Origin: Streptomyces coacervatus
GTDB lineage: Bacteria; Actinomycetota; Actinomycetes; Streptomycetales; Streptomycetaceae
DNA: 64,000 nt
Assembly: GCF_029223485.1 (NCBI RefSeq)
Contig: NZ_JARHTP010000005.1
Coordinates: 248,001-312,000, forward strand
Direction of reading: 5' to 3'
Below, one piece after another: positions 6,897 through 15,774 of the stretch (position 1 is its first letter; each line of letters begins with the position of its first letter). Made by a program: the position numbers and the translations under genes. Under the pieces are notes generated by a model. That model ran no database searches. It was not told the DNA's origin and was given only the letters and a program-made list of their open reading frames with translations.

Positions 6897-8714
6897 CTAC
6901 TCGACCGTTACCGACTTCGCGAGGTTCCTCGGCTTGTCGATGTCTCGGCCGAGGGTCAAAGCCGTGTGGTAGGCGAGGAGTTGGAGGGGGATGCCCATCA
7001 GGATGGGGTCCAGTTCGTCCTCGTTCTTGGGGATGACGATTGTCTGGTCGGCCTTTTCCTGGTTCTGGTGGGCTACGGCCAGGATGCGGCCGCTGCGGGC
7101 CTTGATCTCCTCCATGGCGGCGCGGTTCTTCTCCAGGAGGTCGTCGTCGGGGACGATCGCGACCGTGGGGAGGGCCGGCTCGATCAGGGCCAGGGGGCCG
7201 TGCTTGAGCTCGGAGGCCGGGTAGGCCTCGGCGTGGATGTACGAGACCTCCTTCAGCTTGAGGGAGGCCTCGCGGGCCACCGGGTAGCCGCGGACCCGGC
7301 CGATGAAGAGCATCGAGCGGGCCCCGGCGTACTGCTCGGCCAGCTTCTTGATCTCCTCTTCCCGGTCCAGGATCTCGGTGATCTGGGCCGGCAGCTTGCG
7401 CAGGCCCTCGATGATCCGCTTGCCGTCGCGGACCGAGAGGTCGCGGGTGCGGCCCAGGTGCAGGGCCAGCAGGGCGAAGGCGACCGTGGTGTTCGTGAAG
7501 CACTTGGTCGAGACGACGCAGACCTCCGGGCCCGCGTGGACGTAGATCCCGGCGTCCGCCTCGCGGGCGATCGCCGAGCCGACCACGTTCACGATGCCGA
7601 AGACCCGCGCGCCCTTGCGCTTCAGCTCCTGGACGGCCGCGAGGACGTCGTAGGTCTCGCCGGACTGGGAGACGGCCACGTAGAGGGTGTCGGGGTCCAC
7701 GACCGCGTTGCGGTAGCGGAATTCGGAGGCGGGCTCGGCGTCCGCGGGGATGCGGGCCAGCTCCTCGATCATCTGGGCGCCGATCATGCCCGCGTGGTAC
7801 GAGGTGCCGCAGCCGAGGATCTTCACGCGGCGGATCTGGCGCGCCTCGCGGGCGTCCAGGTTGAGGCCGCCGAGGTGCACGGTGGAGAAGCGGTCGTCGA
7901 TGCGGCCGCGCAGCACGCGGTCCACGGCGTCGGCCTGCTCGTGGATCTCCTTGTGCATGTATGTGTCGTGGCCGCCCATGTCGTACGACGCTGCCTCCCA
8001 CTCCACGGTGGTCGGCTCGGACGTCGTACGGGTGCCCTCGGTGGTGTACGTGCGGAAGTCGTCGGCCTTGAGGGTGGCCATCTCGCCGTCGTCGAGAGTC
8101 ACTATCTGCCGCGTGTGGGCGACCAGCGCGGCGATGTCCGAGGCGACGAACATCTCCTTCTCGCCGACGCCGAGGACGACCGGGGAGCCGTTTCGCGCCA
8201 CCACGATGCGGTCGGAGAAGTCGGCGTGCATCACGGCGATGCCGTACGTGCCCTCGATGACCCGCAGGGTTTCGCGGACCTTCTCCTCCAGGGTCTCGGC
8301 CTGGGAGCGGGCGATCAGGTGGACGAGCACCTCGGTGTCGGTCTCGGAGAGGAACTCGACGCCGTCCGCCTCCAGCTTGCGGCGCAGGTCGGAGGCGTTG
8401 TCGATGATGCCGTTGTGGACGACGGCGACCCTGCCCTCGGCGTCCAGGTGCGGGTGCGCGTTCACGTCGGACGGGGCGCCGTGGGTGGCCCAGCGGGTGT
8501 GGGCGATGCCGGTCGTGCCCTTGAAGCGCGCCGGGACCTTGGCCTCCAGGTCGCGGACCCGGCCCTTGGCCTTGACCATCTTCAGGCCCGCCGCCTTGGG
8601 GGACGTCACGACGATGCCCGCCGAGTCGTAACCGCGGTATTCGAGCCGCTGCAGGCCCTCCAGCAGGAGGGGAGCCACGTCACGCTTGCCGATGTATCCG
8701 ACGATTCCGCACAT
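6897..8714 (-). CDS. glmS: Glutamine-fructose-6-phosphate aminotransferase
   Basis: Makes glucosamine-6-phosphate from fructose-6-phosphate and glutamine, the first step to UDP-GlcNAc for peptidoglycan. Its 605 residues are full length: N-terminal glutaminase domain with nucleophile Cys2 (MCGIVGYIG), then two SIS domains (GCGTSYHAG, SQSGETYDVLA) and the C-terminal KSVTVE. It follows a 97-residue gene by 12 bases and is probably co-transcribed. Many streptomycetes have two glmS genes; the position near a hexosaminidase suggests the second (glmS2), though this is inference. The 3' end abuts the family B repeat array. Confidence 0.95.
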   Translation of the reverse strand: MCGIVGYIGKRDVAPLLLEGLQRLEYRGYDSAGIVVTSPKAAGLKMVKAKGRVRDLEAKVPARFKGTTGIAHTRWATHGAPSDVNAHPHLDAEGRVAVVHNGIIDNASDLRRKLEADGVEFLSETDTEVLVHLIARSQAETLEEKVRETLRVIEGTYGIAVMHADFSDRIVVARNGSPVVLGVGEKEMFVASDIAALVAHTRQIVTLDDGEMATLKADDFRTYTTEGTRTTSEPTTVEWEAASYDMGGHDTYMHKEIHEQADAVDRVLRGRIDDRFSTVHLGGLNLDAREARQIRRVKILGCGTSYHAGMIGAQMIEELARIPADAEPASEFRYRNAVVDPDTLYVAVSQSGETYDVLAAVQELKRKGARVFGIVNVVGSAIAREADAGIYVHAGPEVCVVSTKCFTNTTVAFALLALHLGRTRDLSVRDGKRIIEGLRKLPAQITEILDREEEIKKLAEQYAGARSMLFIGRVRGYPVAREASLKLKEVSYIHAEAYPASELKHGPLALIEPALPTVAIVPDDDLLEKNRAAMEEIKARSGRILAVAHQNQEKADQTIVIPKNEDELDPILMGIPLQLLAYHTALTLGRDIDKPRNLAKSVTVE

Positions 8715-8726
8715 GTATAAGCATTC

Positions 8727-9020
8727 CTAGCCGTAGACGATGCGGCGCAACTGCCTGAGCGTAAGCTCCGGCGGCGCGACCGCCCGGTATTTCAGGTCCG
8801 CCTCGATCCGTCCGAAGATCTCCGCGTTCACCAGGCCCTGGGCCTGCAGCTCGCGGTGGCGGCGACGGACGTACTCCACGGTCGTCTCGTCGAAGTAGGC
8901 GAGCACGTCCTGGATCACCCGCAGCGCCTCGCCCCTGCTGAGGGGCGTGGAGCGCGTCAGGTGATCAACAAGTTCGTCGTGCACCCGGTAGATCCTGAGG
9001 TAATGGAGGCCGTTTCGCAA
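8727..9020 (-). CDS. Conserved 97-residue protein coupled to glmS, unknown function
   Basis: A small soluble protein, charged and helical in character (VEYVRRRHRELQAQGLVNAEIF), with no Cys, signal peptide or membrane segment. I do not recognise the family. It precedes glmS by 12 bases on the same strand, so a link to amino-sugar metabolism is likely by context. The start is uncertain: the TTG at 9020 has AGGA close upstream, while a GTG 12 codons later is an alternative. A 16-base palindrome begins 6 bases before the TTG, so the operon may be repressed at or just behind initiation. Confidence 0.7.
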   Translation of the reverse strand: MRNGLHYLRIYRVHDELVDHLTRSTPLSRGEALRVIQDVLAYFDETTVEYVRRRHRELQAQGLVNAEIFGRIEADLKYRAVAPPELTLRQLRRIVYG

Positions 9021-9026
9021 GAATCC

Positions 9027-9082
9027 TGCCCGATATCGGGCAAGCGGCTGCCTTGGTGACTGTTGAGGTTCTTGTGAACCTC
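9027..9082. promoter_or_regulatory. Two inverted repeats in the divergent glmS-operon/phosphatase promoter region
   Basis: TGCCCGATATCGGGCA (9027-9042) is a perfect 16-base palindrome just before the 97-residue gene. GAGGTTC-TTGT-GAACCTC (9065-9082) is a second inverted repeat 64 bases before the phosphatase start. Both look like dimer-binding sites; I cannot name the regulator. Neither clearly matches the DasR or PhoP consensus. Confidence 0.55.
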
Positions 9083-9146
9083 TGTTCGTAAGCTGTCCAT
9101 CCTGAGTCTTGCGCCCCGTTGCTCATGTCGGCGAGTTTCAGACGCC

Positions 9147-10727
9147 ATGGACATACCTCGTATGGGAGTACCGGAGCAGCTCGCCGAGCGCATGAGCATG
9201 GCCGAGCAGCACGAGTACCTGCGCGCGAGATTCTCGCGGCGCAACCTGATGAGAGGCGGCGCCGTGACGATCGGCGCCGTCACCGGTGGCGCGTTCGTGC
9301 CGGGTGCCGTGGCCCAGGCGGCGGTTCCCACGCAGCGCACCGCCCCCGCCACCGAGACGGTCGACGGCTCGCTCGTCGCCCCGTTCGGCCGCCACCTCGC
9401 CTTCGGCAACGACGCGAGCACCGAGATGACCGTCTCCTGGCAGGTGCCGGTCGCGGTGAAGAAGCCCTTCATCCGCATCGGTGCCCACCCCTGGGACCTC
9501 TCGCGCAAGATCGAGGCCGAGGTCCGCAGCCTCTACACCCCGGCCGGTGTCGGTGCGAGCGCCGACCACACGCAGTACTACATCCACGCCAAGCTCACCC
9601 ACCTGCGCCCGGGCAGGACGTACTACTACGGCGTCGGCCACCAGGGCTTCGACCCGGCCGAGCCGCACCTCCTCGGCACCCTGGGCACCTTCACCACCGC
9701 GCCCTCGTGCAAGGAGCCGTTCACCTTCACGGCCTTCGGCGACCAGGGCGTCAGCTACCACGGTCTGGCCAACGACAGCCTGATCCTCGGCCAGAACCCG
9801 TCCTTCCACCTGCACGCGGGCGACATCGCGTACGCCGACCCGGCCGGCGCGGGCAAGACGGCCGACACCGGTTTCGACTCGCGGGTGTGGGACCAGTTCC
9901 TGTACCAGACCGAGTCGGTCGCCAAGTCCGTGCCGTGGATGGTGAGTTACGGCAACCACGACATGGAGGCCTGGTACTCGCCCAACGGCTACGGCGGCGA
10001 GGAGGCCCGCTTCTCGCTCCCCGACAACGGGCCGGACAAGGCGAACCTGCCGGGCGTCTACTCCTTCGTCCACGGCAACACGGCGATCATCTCGCTCGAC
10101 CCGAACGACGTGTCGTACGAGATCCCCGCCAACCTCGGCATCTCCGGCGGCACCCAGACCACGTGGTTCGAGGGCCAGCTGAAGAAGTACCGGGCGTCGA
10201 AGGACATCGACTTCATCGTCGTGTTCTTCCACCACTGCGCGTACTGCACCTCCACCGCGCACGCCTCGGAGGGGGGCGTGCGCCAGGAGTGGGTGCCGCT
10301 GTTCGAGAAGTACACGGTGGACCTGGTCATCAACGGCCACAACCACCAGTACGAGCGCACCGACGTCATCAAGGGCAACACGGTCACCAAGAAGCTGCCG
10401 ATCGGCGAGACCGCGTACCCCGAGACCGAGGGTGTCGTGTACGTGACGGCGGGCGCGGCGGGCCGCAGCCTGTACGCGTTCACCGCGCCGGACTCCTACG
10501 AGGGGCACGAGCACGAGGTCGACTCCGTCGCCTCGTTCATCAACACCAAGGACGGCAAGGTCAACGAGACCGTCGCCTGGTCCCGGGTGCGCTACCTCAA
10601 CTACTCCTTCCTGCGCGTGGACGTCGAGCCCGCGTCGAAGGGGCACTACGCCAAGCTGAAGGTGTCGGGCATCGCCGAGACCGGTGACCGCATCGACCAC
10701 TTCACGGTGGCGCGCAGGGCCAAGTAG
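9147..10727 (+). CDS. Tat-exported purple acid phosphatase-like metallophosphoesterase
   Basis: A 526-residue secreted hydrolase. The N-terminus carries the twin-arginine motif SRRNLMRGG, a hydrophobic run and an AQA cleavage-type site. An N-terminal fibronectin-III-like domain (about 75-190) precedes the metallophosphoesterase domain with all metal ligands: GDQGV, GDIAYAD, GNHDM, VVFFHH and GHNHQYER. This is the purple acid phosphatase architecture, and the likely role is release of phosphate from phosphomonoesters outside the cell. It is divergent from the glmS operon and stands alone. I could not define a convincing PHO box. Confidence 0.9.
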   Translation: MDIPRMGVPEQLAERMSMAEQHEYLRARFSRRNLMRGGAVTIGAVTGGAFVPGAVAQAAVPTQRTAPATETVDGSLVAPFGRHLAFGNDASTEMTVSWQVPVAVKKPFIRIGAHPWDLSRKIEAEVRSLYTPAGVGASADHTQYYIHAKLTHLRPGRTYYYGVGHQGFDPAEPHLLGTLGTFTTAPSCKEPFTFTAFGDQGVSYHGLANDSLILGQNPSFHLHAGDIAYADPAGAGKTADTGFDSRVWDQFLYQTESVAKSVPWMVSYGNHDMEAWYSPNGYGGEEARFSLPDNGPDKANLPGVYSFVHGNTAIISLDPNDVSYEIPANLGISGGTQTTWFEGQLKKYRASKDIDFIVVFFHHCAYCTSTAHASEGGVRQEWVPLFEKYTVDLVINGHNHQYERTDVIKGNTVTKKLPIGETAYPETEGVVYVTAGAAGRSLYAFTAPDSYEGHEHEVDSVASFINTKDGKVNETVAWSRVRYLNYSFLRVDVEPASKGHYAKLKVSGIAETGDRIDHFTVARRAK

Positions 10728-10786
10728 GCATCCATCAGCGGCCTCCGGCCGCGGACGTACGCCCCGAAGGCAGGGTGTACGAGTCG

Positions 10787-10829
10787 CAGGCGGTCCTCAC
10801 ATGCGCTACATGCGCTTGAGGACCGCCTG
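10787..10829. terminator. Possible bidirectional hairpin between convergent genes
   Basis: 12-base arms CAGGCGGTCCTC (10787-10798) and GAGGACCGCCTG (10818-10829) flank two tandem copies of ACATGCGCT. The right arm overlaps the last codons of the DUF4429 gene. It lies 60 bases after the phosphatase stop. Confidence 0.5.
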
Positions 10830-11696
10830 TTTGGCCATGGTGAACTCCTCGTCGGTCAGCACGCCCGTGCGGTGCAGCTCGCCGAGTTCGCGCAGCCTTC
10901 GTAGCAACGCGTCGTGGTCGTCCTCGTGTCGGCCCGCGGGCGCGAGCTCCTTGCGGGGCCGATGCTCCAGAGGCGGTACGTCCGTCACGGCCGCCCCCGA
11001 GGGGTGCGGCAGCCGCGCCTGCACGGCCGCCGCGACCAGTGCCATCAGCGGGTCCTTCTTGAAGCCCCAGAGTTCCACGGAGTTGGGGTCGTACTTGGGC
11101 GGTGCCTTGGTGGGCGCGCTCCGTACGGTGAAGCGCAGATGCCCGTTCTCCAGGCCGGCCGCGGGCTGCCACTCCACGGCGGCGAGGTCGGTGACGGCCA
11201 GTGTGCGGGGGCCGGCGGCTGCCTTGGCGTCCTCCGTCTTCCAGTTCCACTCCAGGCGGATGTGCTCGCCGTCGAAGCTCGCGGTGCCGTCCCCGGCGGA
11301 GACGGAGAGCGGGACGGACGGGCCCGGCAGCAGATACCCGGTCACCGGGTCGGACGGAACCTCGTCCAGCAGCAGGGCGCCTCGGACCTCGTCCGTGAAG
11401 TACTCGGCCACGCCGTACCGGTCGGACTCGACCAGCAGCTGGTAGGGGTCGTTGGGCTCGGTGAGGCGGCCGCCGGAGGCGTGCAGCAGCGGGTCGGCGC
11501 CGTCGCGCAGCCGCAGCCTCAGCCGCCCCGACTTCTTGCCGTGCTCGAACGAGATCCCCGCCAACGCGCCCAGCGGGACGACGAGTTCACCCAGCGTCCG
11601 GCGGAGCAGGCTGACGTTTCTGTCCCGGCCGGGCGTCAGCCGAAGGGCGTCGCCGTCGAAGGCCCAGGTGCCGTCCCGCTGGATGATTTCCGCCAT
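10806..11696 (-). CDS. DUF4429/SHOCT-domain protein
   Basis: A 296-residue cytoplasmic protein. Two DUF4429-like PH-fold segments are visible (IIQRDGTWAFDGDALRLTP near the start, and TASFDGEHIRLEWNWKTED around residues 140-160), and a C-terminal SHOCT motif closes it (LRELGELHRTGVLTDEEF...KQAVLKRM). SHOCT is a short helical oligomerisation motif. The function is unknown. It is divergent from the hexosaminidase gene with under 90 bases between the starts. Confidence 0.85.
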   Translation of the reverse strand: MAEIIQRDGTWAFDGDALRLTPGRDRNVSLLRRTLGELVVPLGALAGISFEHGKKSGRLRLRLRDGADPLLHASGGRLTEPNDPYQLLVESDRYGVAEYFTDEVRGALLLDEVPSDPVTGYLLPGPSVPLSVSAGDGTASFDGEHIRLEWNWKTEDAKAAAGPRTLAVTDLAAVEWQPAAGLENGHLRFTVRSAPTKAPPKYDPNSVELWGFKKDPLMALVAAAVQARLPHPSGAAVTDVPPLEHRPRKELAPAGRHEDDHDALLRRLRELGELHRTGVLTDEEFTMAKQAVLKRM

Positions 11697-11726
11697 GGGG
11701 GAATTGTTTCACCGCTTGTGCGAAGG

Positions 11727-11742
11727 AGTGGTCTGCACCAAT
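11727..11742. promoter_or_regulatory. DasR-responsive element (dre) candidate
   Basis: AGTGGTCTGCACCAAT matches 13 of 16 bases of the dre consensus A(G/C)TGGTCTAGACCA(G/C)T, including both TGGTCT and ACCA half-sites. It ends 38 bases upstream of the GH20 hexosaminidase start. DasR releases such sites when glucosamine-6-phosphate accumulates, which suits a chitin-degrading gene. Confidence 0.75.
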
Positions 11743-11780
11743 CTTGGGTCTCTGGTGATTTCCTGTCGAAGGGAGCACTT

Positions 11781-13373
11781 GTGAGACGGCATCACAGCAG
11801 GAGGACGCTGCGTATGGCGCGGGTTCTGGGATCCATGTTGCTGCTGGCGGCCGCGGGGGCCTTCACCACCGGTGCGGCATCCGTGCCGGACGTGAAGGCG
11901 AGCCCGCTCGGCCGGGTGGTTCCGGCGCCGGCGTCGGTCACCCCGGGCGGCTCCCCGTACCGCATCACCAGCTCCACTGTCATCCGCGTCGACGACTCCC
12001 TCAAGGTGCGCCGGATCGGCGAGTACCTTGCGGACATTCTGCGCCCGTCGACCGGCTACCGGCTGCCCCTGGTCGGATGGGGCCGGACCGGCATCCAACT
12101 GCGCCTGGAGAAGGGCCGGTTCGGGCCGGAGGGCTACCGCCTAGACAGCGGACGCGACGGCATCGTCATCACCGCCGGCGAGCACGCGGGCCTCTTCCAC
12201 GGCGTCCAGACCCTGCGCCAGCTGCTCCCGGCGGCGGTCGAGAAGGACTCCGTACAGCCCGGCCCGTGGCTGGTCGCGGGCGGCACGATCACGGACAGTC
12301 CGCGCTACGCCTACCGCGGCGCGATGCTCGACGTCTCCCGCCACTTCTTCACCGTGGCCCAGGTCAAGCGCTACATCGACGAGTTGGCCCTCTACAAGGT
12401 CAACAAGCTGCATCTGCACCTCAGCGACGACCAGGGCTGGCGCATCGCGATCGACTCCTGGCCCAGGCTTGCGACCTACGGCGGCTCGACGCAGGTCGGC
12501 GGCGGCCAGGGCGGCTACTACACCAAGGCCGACTACAAGGAGATCGTCCGGTACGCCGCCTCCCGCTACCTGGAGGTCGTCCCCGAGATCGACATGCCCG
12601 GCCACACCAACGCGGCCCTCGCCTCGTACGCCGACCTGAACTGCAACGGCGTGGCACCCCCGCTCTACACCGGCACCGATGTCGGCTTCAGCTCGCTGTG
12701 CGTCGGCAAGGACATCACGTACAGCTTCGTGGACGACGTGATCCGTGAGCTGGCGGCGATCACGCCCGGCCGCTACCTCCACATCGGCGGCGACGAGGCG
12801 CACTCCACCAGCCACGAGGACTACGTCAAGTTCATGGACCGGGTGCAGCCGATCGTCGCCAAGTACGGCAAGACGGTGATCGGCTGGCACCAGCTGACCG
12901 GTGCGCATCCGGTGAAGGGGGCGCTCGCGCAGTACTGGGGGCTGGATGACACGGATGCTGCGGAGAAGGCGCAGGTCGCCAAGGCCGCGCAGAACGGGAC
13001 CGGGCTGATTCTGTCGCCGGCGGACCGGCTGTACCTCGACATGAAGTACACCGAGGACACGCCGCTCGGGCAGGACTGGGCGGGGCTGGTGGAGGTGAAG
13101 CGGTCGTACGACTGGGATCCGGGCAACTACCTTGCCGGGGCGCCGAGTTCGGCCGTCCAGGGTGTCGAGGCGCCGCTGTGGAGCGAGACGATCGTGACGG
13201 ACGCCGACATCGACTACATGGTGTTTCCGCGGCTGGCGGGGGCGGCTGAGCTCGGCTGGTCGCCGGCGTCCACTCATGACTGGGACGGTTACAAGGTGCG
13301 GCTTGCTGCGCAGGCTCCGCGGTGGGACGCGCTGGGGATCGGGTACTACCGGTCGCCGCAGGTTCCTTGGTGA
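11781..13373 (+). CDS. Secreted GH20 beta-N-acetylhexosaminidase
   Basis: Releases terminal GlcNAc/GalNAc from chito-oligosaccharides outside the cell. The 530-residue product has a signal peptide (basic start, then MARVLGSMLLLAAAGAFTTGAAS), a GH20 N-terminal domain, and the catalytic barrel with HLHLSDDQGW, PEIDMPGHTNAA and the catalytic Asp338-Glu339 pair in HIGGDEAHS. The GTG start is chosen because GAAGGGAG precedes it and a signal peptide follows at once. A dre-like site sits in the promoter, so DasR control by amino-sugar supply is likely. It is convergent with desD, with a shared terminator. Confidence 0.93.
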   Translation: MRRHHSRRTLRMARVLGSMLLLAAAGAFTTGAASVPDVKASPLGRVVPAPASVTPGGSPYRITSSTVIRVDDSLKVRRIGEYLADILRPSTGYRLPLVGWGRTGIQLRLEKGRFGPEGYRLDSGRDGIVITAGEHAGLFHGVQTLRQLLPAAVEKDSVQPGPWLVAGGTITDSPRYAYRGAMLDVSRHFFTVAQVKRYIDELALYKVNKLHLHLSDDQGWRIAIDSWPRLATYGGSTQVGGGQGGYYTKADYKEIVRYAASRYLEVVPEIDMPGHTNAALASYADLNCNGVAPPLYTGTDVGFSSLCVGKDITYSFVDDVIRELAAITPGRYLHIGGDEAHSTSHEDYVKFMDRVQPIVAKYGKTVIGWHQLTGAHPVKGALAQYWGLDDTDAAEKAQVAKAAQNGTGLILSPADRLYLDMKYTEDTPLGQDWAGLVEVKRSYDWDPGNYLAGAPSSAVQGVEAPLWSETIVTDADIDYMVFPRLAGAAELGWSPASTHDWDGYKVRLAAQAPRWDALGIGYYRSPQVPW

Positions 13374-13401
13374 TTCGTCTGACCGTTGGTGGGGGCTGGT
13401 C

Positions 13402-13428
13402 GCGCAGTTCCCCGCGCCCCTAAAGGGC
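13402..13428. repeat. Repeat family B, single copy
   Basis: It has the same core GCAGTTCCCCGCGCCCCT as the array at 6782, and the 10 or so bases before it (GGTGGGGGCT) also match the sequence before that array. It lies just after the hexosaminidase stop codon. Confidence 0.8.
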
Positions 13429-13432
13429 GCGA

Positions 13433-13471
13433 CGGGCACCCCCCGGAGGACCGTACTCCCGGGGGTGCCCG
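13433..13471. terminator. Bidirectional terminator between hexosaminidase gene and desD
   Basis: An 11-base GC-rich stem, CGGGCACCCCC (13433-13443) with GGGGGTGCCCG (13461-13471), in the gap between two convergent stop codons. Confidence 0.7.
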
Positions 13472-13480
13472 CCGCCTTGA

Positions 13481-15250
13481 TCAGAACCCCGCGACGGGAT
13501 TTTTCAGGGTTCCGATCAGTTGGAGGGCGCCCGCCGGGTCGGCCAGGTCGACCATCTGGCGGTTGTTGCGCAGTTGGAGGCGGTTGAGGCAGGACAGGGC
13601 GAACTCCGGGGCGAACATGTCGTACTGCTTGAACTTGTCGGCGAGTTCGGGCACCGACTGCTGGTACTCGCGGGTGACCTCCGCGACCGTCCGCCAGAAG
13701 TCGTCCTCATCCAGGACCCCCTCGCTCGCGAGGTTCGCGGCGAGGAAGCGGAAGAAGCAGTCGAAGACGTCCGTGAAGAGGGAGAGGAGTTTCTTCTCCT
13801 CGGGGACGTCCACGCGCAGCCGCTCGACCGTCGGCGGCAGCACCGCGTCCGGGTCCATGACGGCGATCTCCTCGGCGATGTCCTTGTAGATCGCGCGCTG
13901 CACGACCCCGTCCTTGAGGACGAGGATCACGTTCTCGCCGTGCGGCATGTAGACCAGGTCGTAGGCGTAGAAGCTGTGCAGGAGCGGGGTGAAGTACGCC
14001 CGCAGGTAGTGCCGCAGCCACCGGGTCGGCGTGAGGCCCGACTGTTCGATCAGCGCGCCCGCGAAGGACGCGCCCTCGTGGTCGACATGGACGAGGGAGG
14101 CCATGGTGGCCAGGGACTCGCCGTCCTGGAGGGAGGAGACCGGGCTCTCGCGCCACAGGGCCGCGAGCATTTTGCGGTACGGCGAGTAGCGGTCCGTCGC
14201 CTTCTCGTACTCCAGGTGCCGGTAACCGACGGCGGCCCGCTCACGGATGATCGTGAGGCCCGTCGACTTGAGGATCGGGTCGCCCTCGATCAGCTGGGCG
14301 AGCCAGTCGTTGATGGCCGGGGTGGCCTCCATGTAGGCGGCCGAAAGTCCGCGCATGAAGCCCATGTTGAGGACCGACAAGGCCGTCTTCACATAATGCT
14401 TCTCGGGGTGCGAGCCGTTGAAGAAGGTCCGGATGGACTGCTGGGCCAGGTACTCGTCGTCGCCCTCGCCCAGGCAGACGAGATGGCCGCGGGCGATCTC
14501 GGCGGCGAAGGTGACGGTGAGCTTGTTCCACCACTGCCAGGGGTGGACGGGGATGAGGAGGTAGTCGTCCGGGTCGAGGCCCTGCGCGGAAAGTGTGTCG
14601 CGGAAACGGTTCAGCGTCACACTTCCCAGCTCCTCCCGTAGGAAGGACTCGTACTCGATCCCGACGCCGGCGGTGAACGCGGCGCGTGACTTGTGTGCAG
14701 CGAGCCACACCAGCCGGACCGGGCTCGCCGTCTCGGGGGCGTACGACAGGTATTCGTGGATGCCGAAGCCGAGCCGCCCGTTGTTGGCGACGAAGCAGGG
14801 GTGGCCCTCGGTCATCCCGGTCTCGATCGACTGGAAGTCGCGTCCGACCAGCTCGGCGACCGGGATCTGCGGCTTGGTGAGCTTGTAGCAGGTGCCGGAG
14901 AGGGTGGAGGAGATCTCCTCCAGGTAGACCGGGAGGATCTCGTCGCTCAGGCCCAGTGTCTGCTTCAGCTCGATGAAGAAGTCCAGGGCGGCGAGGGGAA
15001 GTTCGGCGCCGTCTCGGTGGCGGGTGACGGAGTCGGCGTCGACCTGCCAGTGGTCGAGGGCGCGGCGGGCGGCGGTGAAGCGGTAGCGGGTCAGGCCGTC
15101 GTCGCTGCGGACGACGTATCCCTCACCACTCTTCTCCGGCGTGACCAGCCGCTCGTGCGCGAACTCGGCGAGGGCCTTGCGGATCAGTAGGCGGTTGGCC
15201 TTCTCCCAGCGTTCGGGGGAGAGGTGGGCCACGGCGTCGGCGAGGGTCAT
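13481..15250 (-). CDS. desD: DesD, NIS siderophore synthetase of desferrioxamine
   Basis: ATP-dependent IucA/IucC-family synthetase that condenses and macrocyclises N-hydroxy-N-succinyl/acetyl-cadaverine units into desferrioxamines E and B. It has 589 residues, family length. It contains the NIS core segments GHPCFVANNGRLGF (phosphate binding), VHPWQWWN and the C-terminal FhuF-like iron-reductase-type region. The ATG overlaps the desC stop by 4 bases, so the two are translationally coupled. It is the last gene of desABCD, followed by a strong hairpin. Confidence 0.95.
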   Translation of the reverse strand: MTLADAVAHLSPERWEKANRLLIRKALAEFAHERLVTPEKSGEGYVVRSDDGLTRYRFTAARRALDHWQVDADSVTRHRDGAELPLAALDFFIELKQTLGLSDEILPVYLEEISSTLSGTCYKLTKPQIPVAELVGRDFQSIETGMTEGHPCFVANNGRLGFGIHEYLSYAPETASPVRLVWLAAHKSRAAFTAGVGIEYESFLREELGSVTLNRFRDTLSAQGLDPDDYLLIPVHPWQWWNKLTVTFAAEIARGHLVCLGEGDDEYLAQQSIRTFFNGSHPEKHYVKTALSVLNMGFMRGLSAAYMEATPAINDWLAQLIEGDPILKSTGLTIIRERAAVGYRHLEYEKATDRYSPYRKMLAALWRESPVSSLQDGESLATMASLVHVDHEGASFAGALIEQSGLTPTRWLRHYLRAYFTPLLHSFYAYDLVYMPHGENVILVLKDGVVQRAIYKDIAEEIAVMDPDAVLPPTVERLRVDVPEEKKLLSLFTDVFDCFFRFLAANLASEGVLDEDDFWRTVAEVTREYQQSVPELADKFKQYDMFAPEFALSCLNRLQLRNNRQMVDLADPAGALQLIGTLKNPVAGF

Positions 15251-15774
15251 GCCGGCACCGCCGTCTTCTCGAACTGCTCCCGTGTGCAGAAGCTCAGCAA
15301 CGCTTTCTTCTCCGGCTTCTGGATCTCGCGCTCGGGCAAGAATCCGACGGCTTCGTTCAGGGTGTGGACGGCCTTGTTGGCGATGTCCGGTTCGACGACG
15401 ACACGGTCGACGGTCGGGTCCTCGAAGAGGTGCGCCAGCACGGCGGTGATGACGGCCCGCGTAAATCCGTGCACGGGTGTGTCGGTCGCGGGCGTGAGGA
15501 AGTGCATGCCGATGTCGCCCGGCTGCGGCTCGTACAGGCCGACCAGCTCGCGGTGCGCGGGGTCGTAGTACTCCATCAGGAAGGCCGGTTCGCCGTCGCG
15601 CAGCCCGAGCAGGGCGTGCTGGTGCTCGTCGGCCGCGATCTCCATGTACGCGCGCTCGACGTCCACCAGCTTCGCGTCCTGCATCATCCAGAACGCCGCC
15701 TTGGGGTGGGTGACCCAGGAGTGCAGCAGCTCGGCATCCTGGAGGGGGTCGACGGGGCGGAACGTGAAGGTCAT
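15247..15774 (-). CDS. desC: DesC, N-hydroxycadaverine acyltransferase
   Basis: A 175-residue GNAT-type acyltransferase of the IucB/RhbD family that transfers succinyl or acetyl from CoA to N-hydroxycadaverine. Typical features are [15 protein letters not shown] near the N-terminus and the acyl-CoA region [19 protein letters not shown]. It overlaps desB upstream and desD downstream by 4 bases each (ATGA junctions), which shows tight coupling inside the des operon. Confidence 0.93.
   Translation of the reverse strand: MTFTFRPVDPLQDAELLHSWVTHPKAAFWMMQDAKLVDVERAYMEIAADEHQHALLGLRDGEPAFLMEYYDPAHRELVGLYEPQPGDIGMHFLTPATDTPVHGFTRAVITAVLAHLFEDPTVDRVVVEPDIANKAVHTLNEAVGFLPEREIQKPEKKALLSFCTREQFEKTAVPA

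Noticed and set aside
6719..7036. Frame encoding AQFPAPLKD repeats as a protein
   Set aside because: It is the reading of the tandem family B repeats, has no ribosome site and overlaps glmS on the other strand.
9060..9110. PHO boxes upstream of the secreted phosphatase
   Set aside because: GTTC-like heptamers occur but not as properly spaced 11-base direct repeats; the stronger signal is an inverted repeat.
12141..13439. Long minus-strand frame opposite the hexosaminidase
   Set aside because: Shadow frame from GC3 bias; the plus strand carries all GH20 motifs and a ribosome site.
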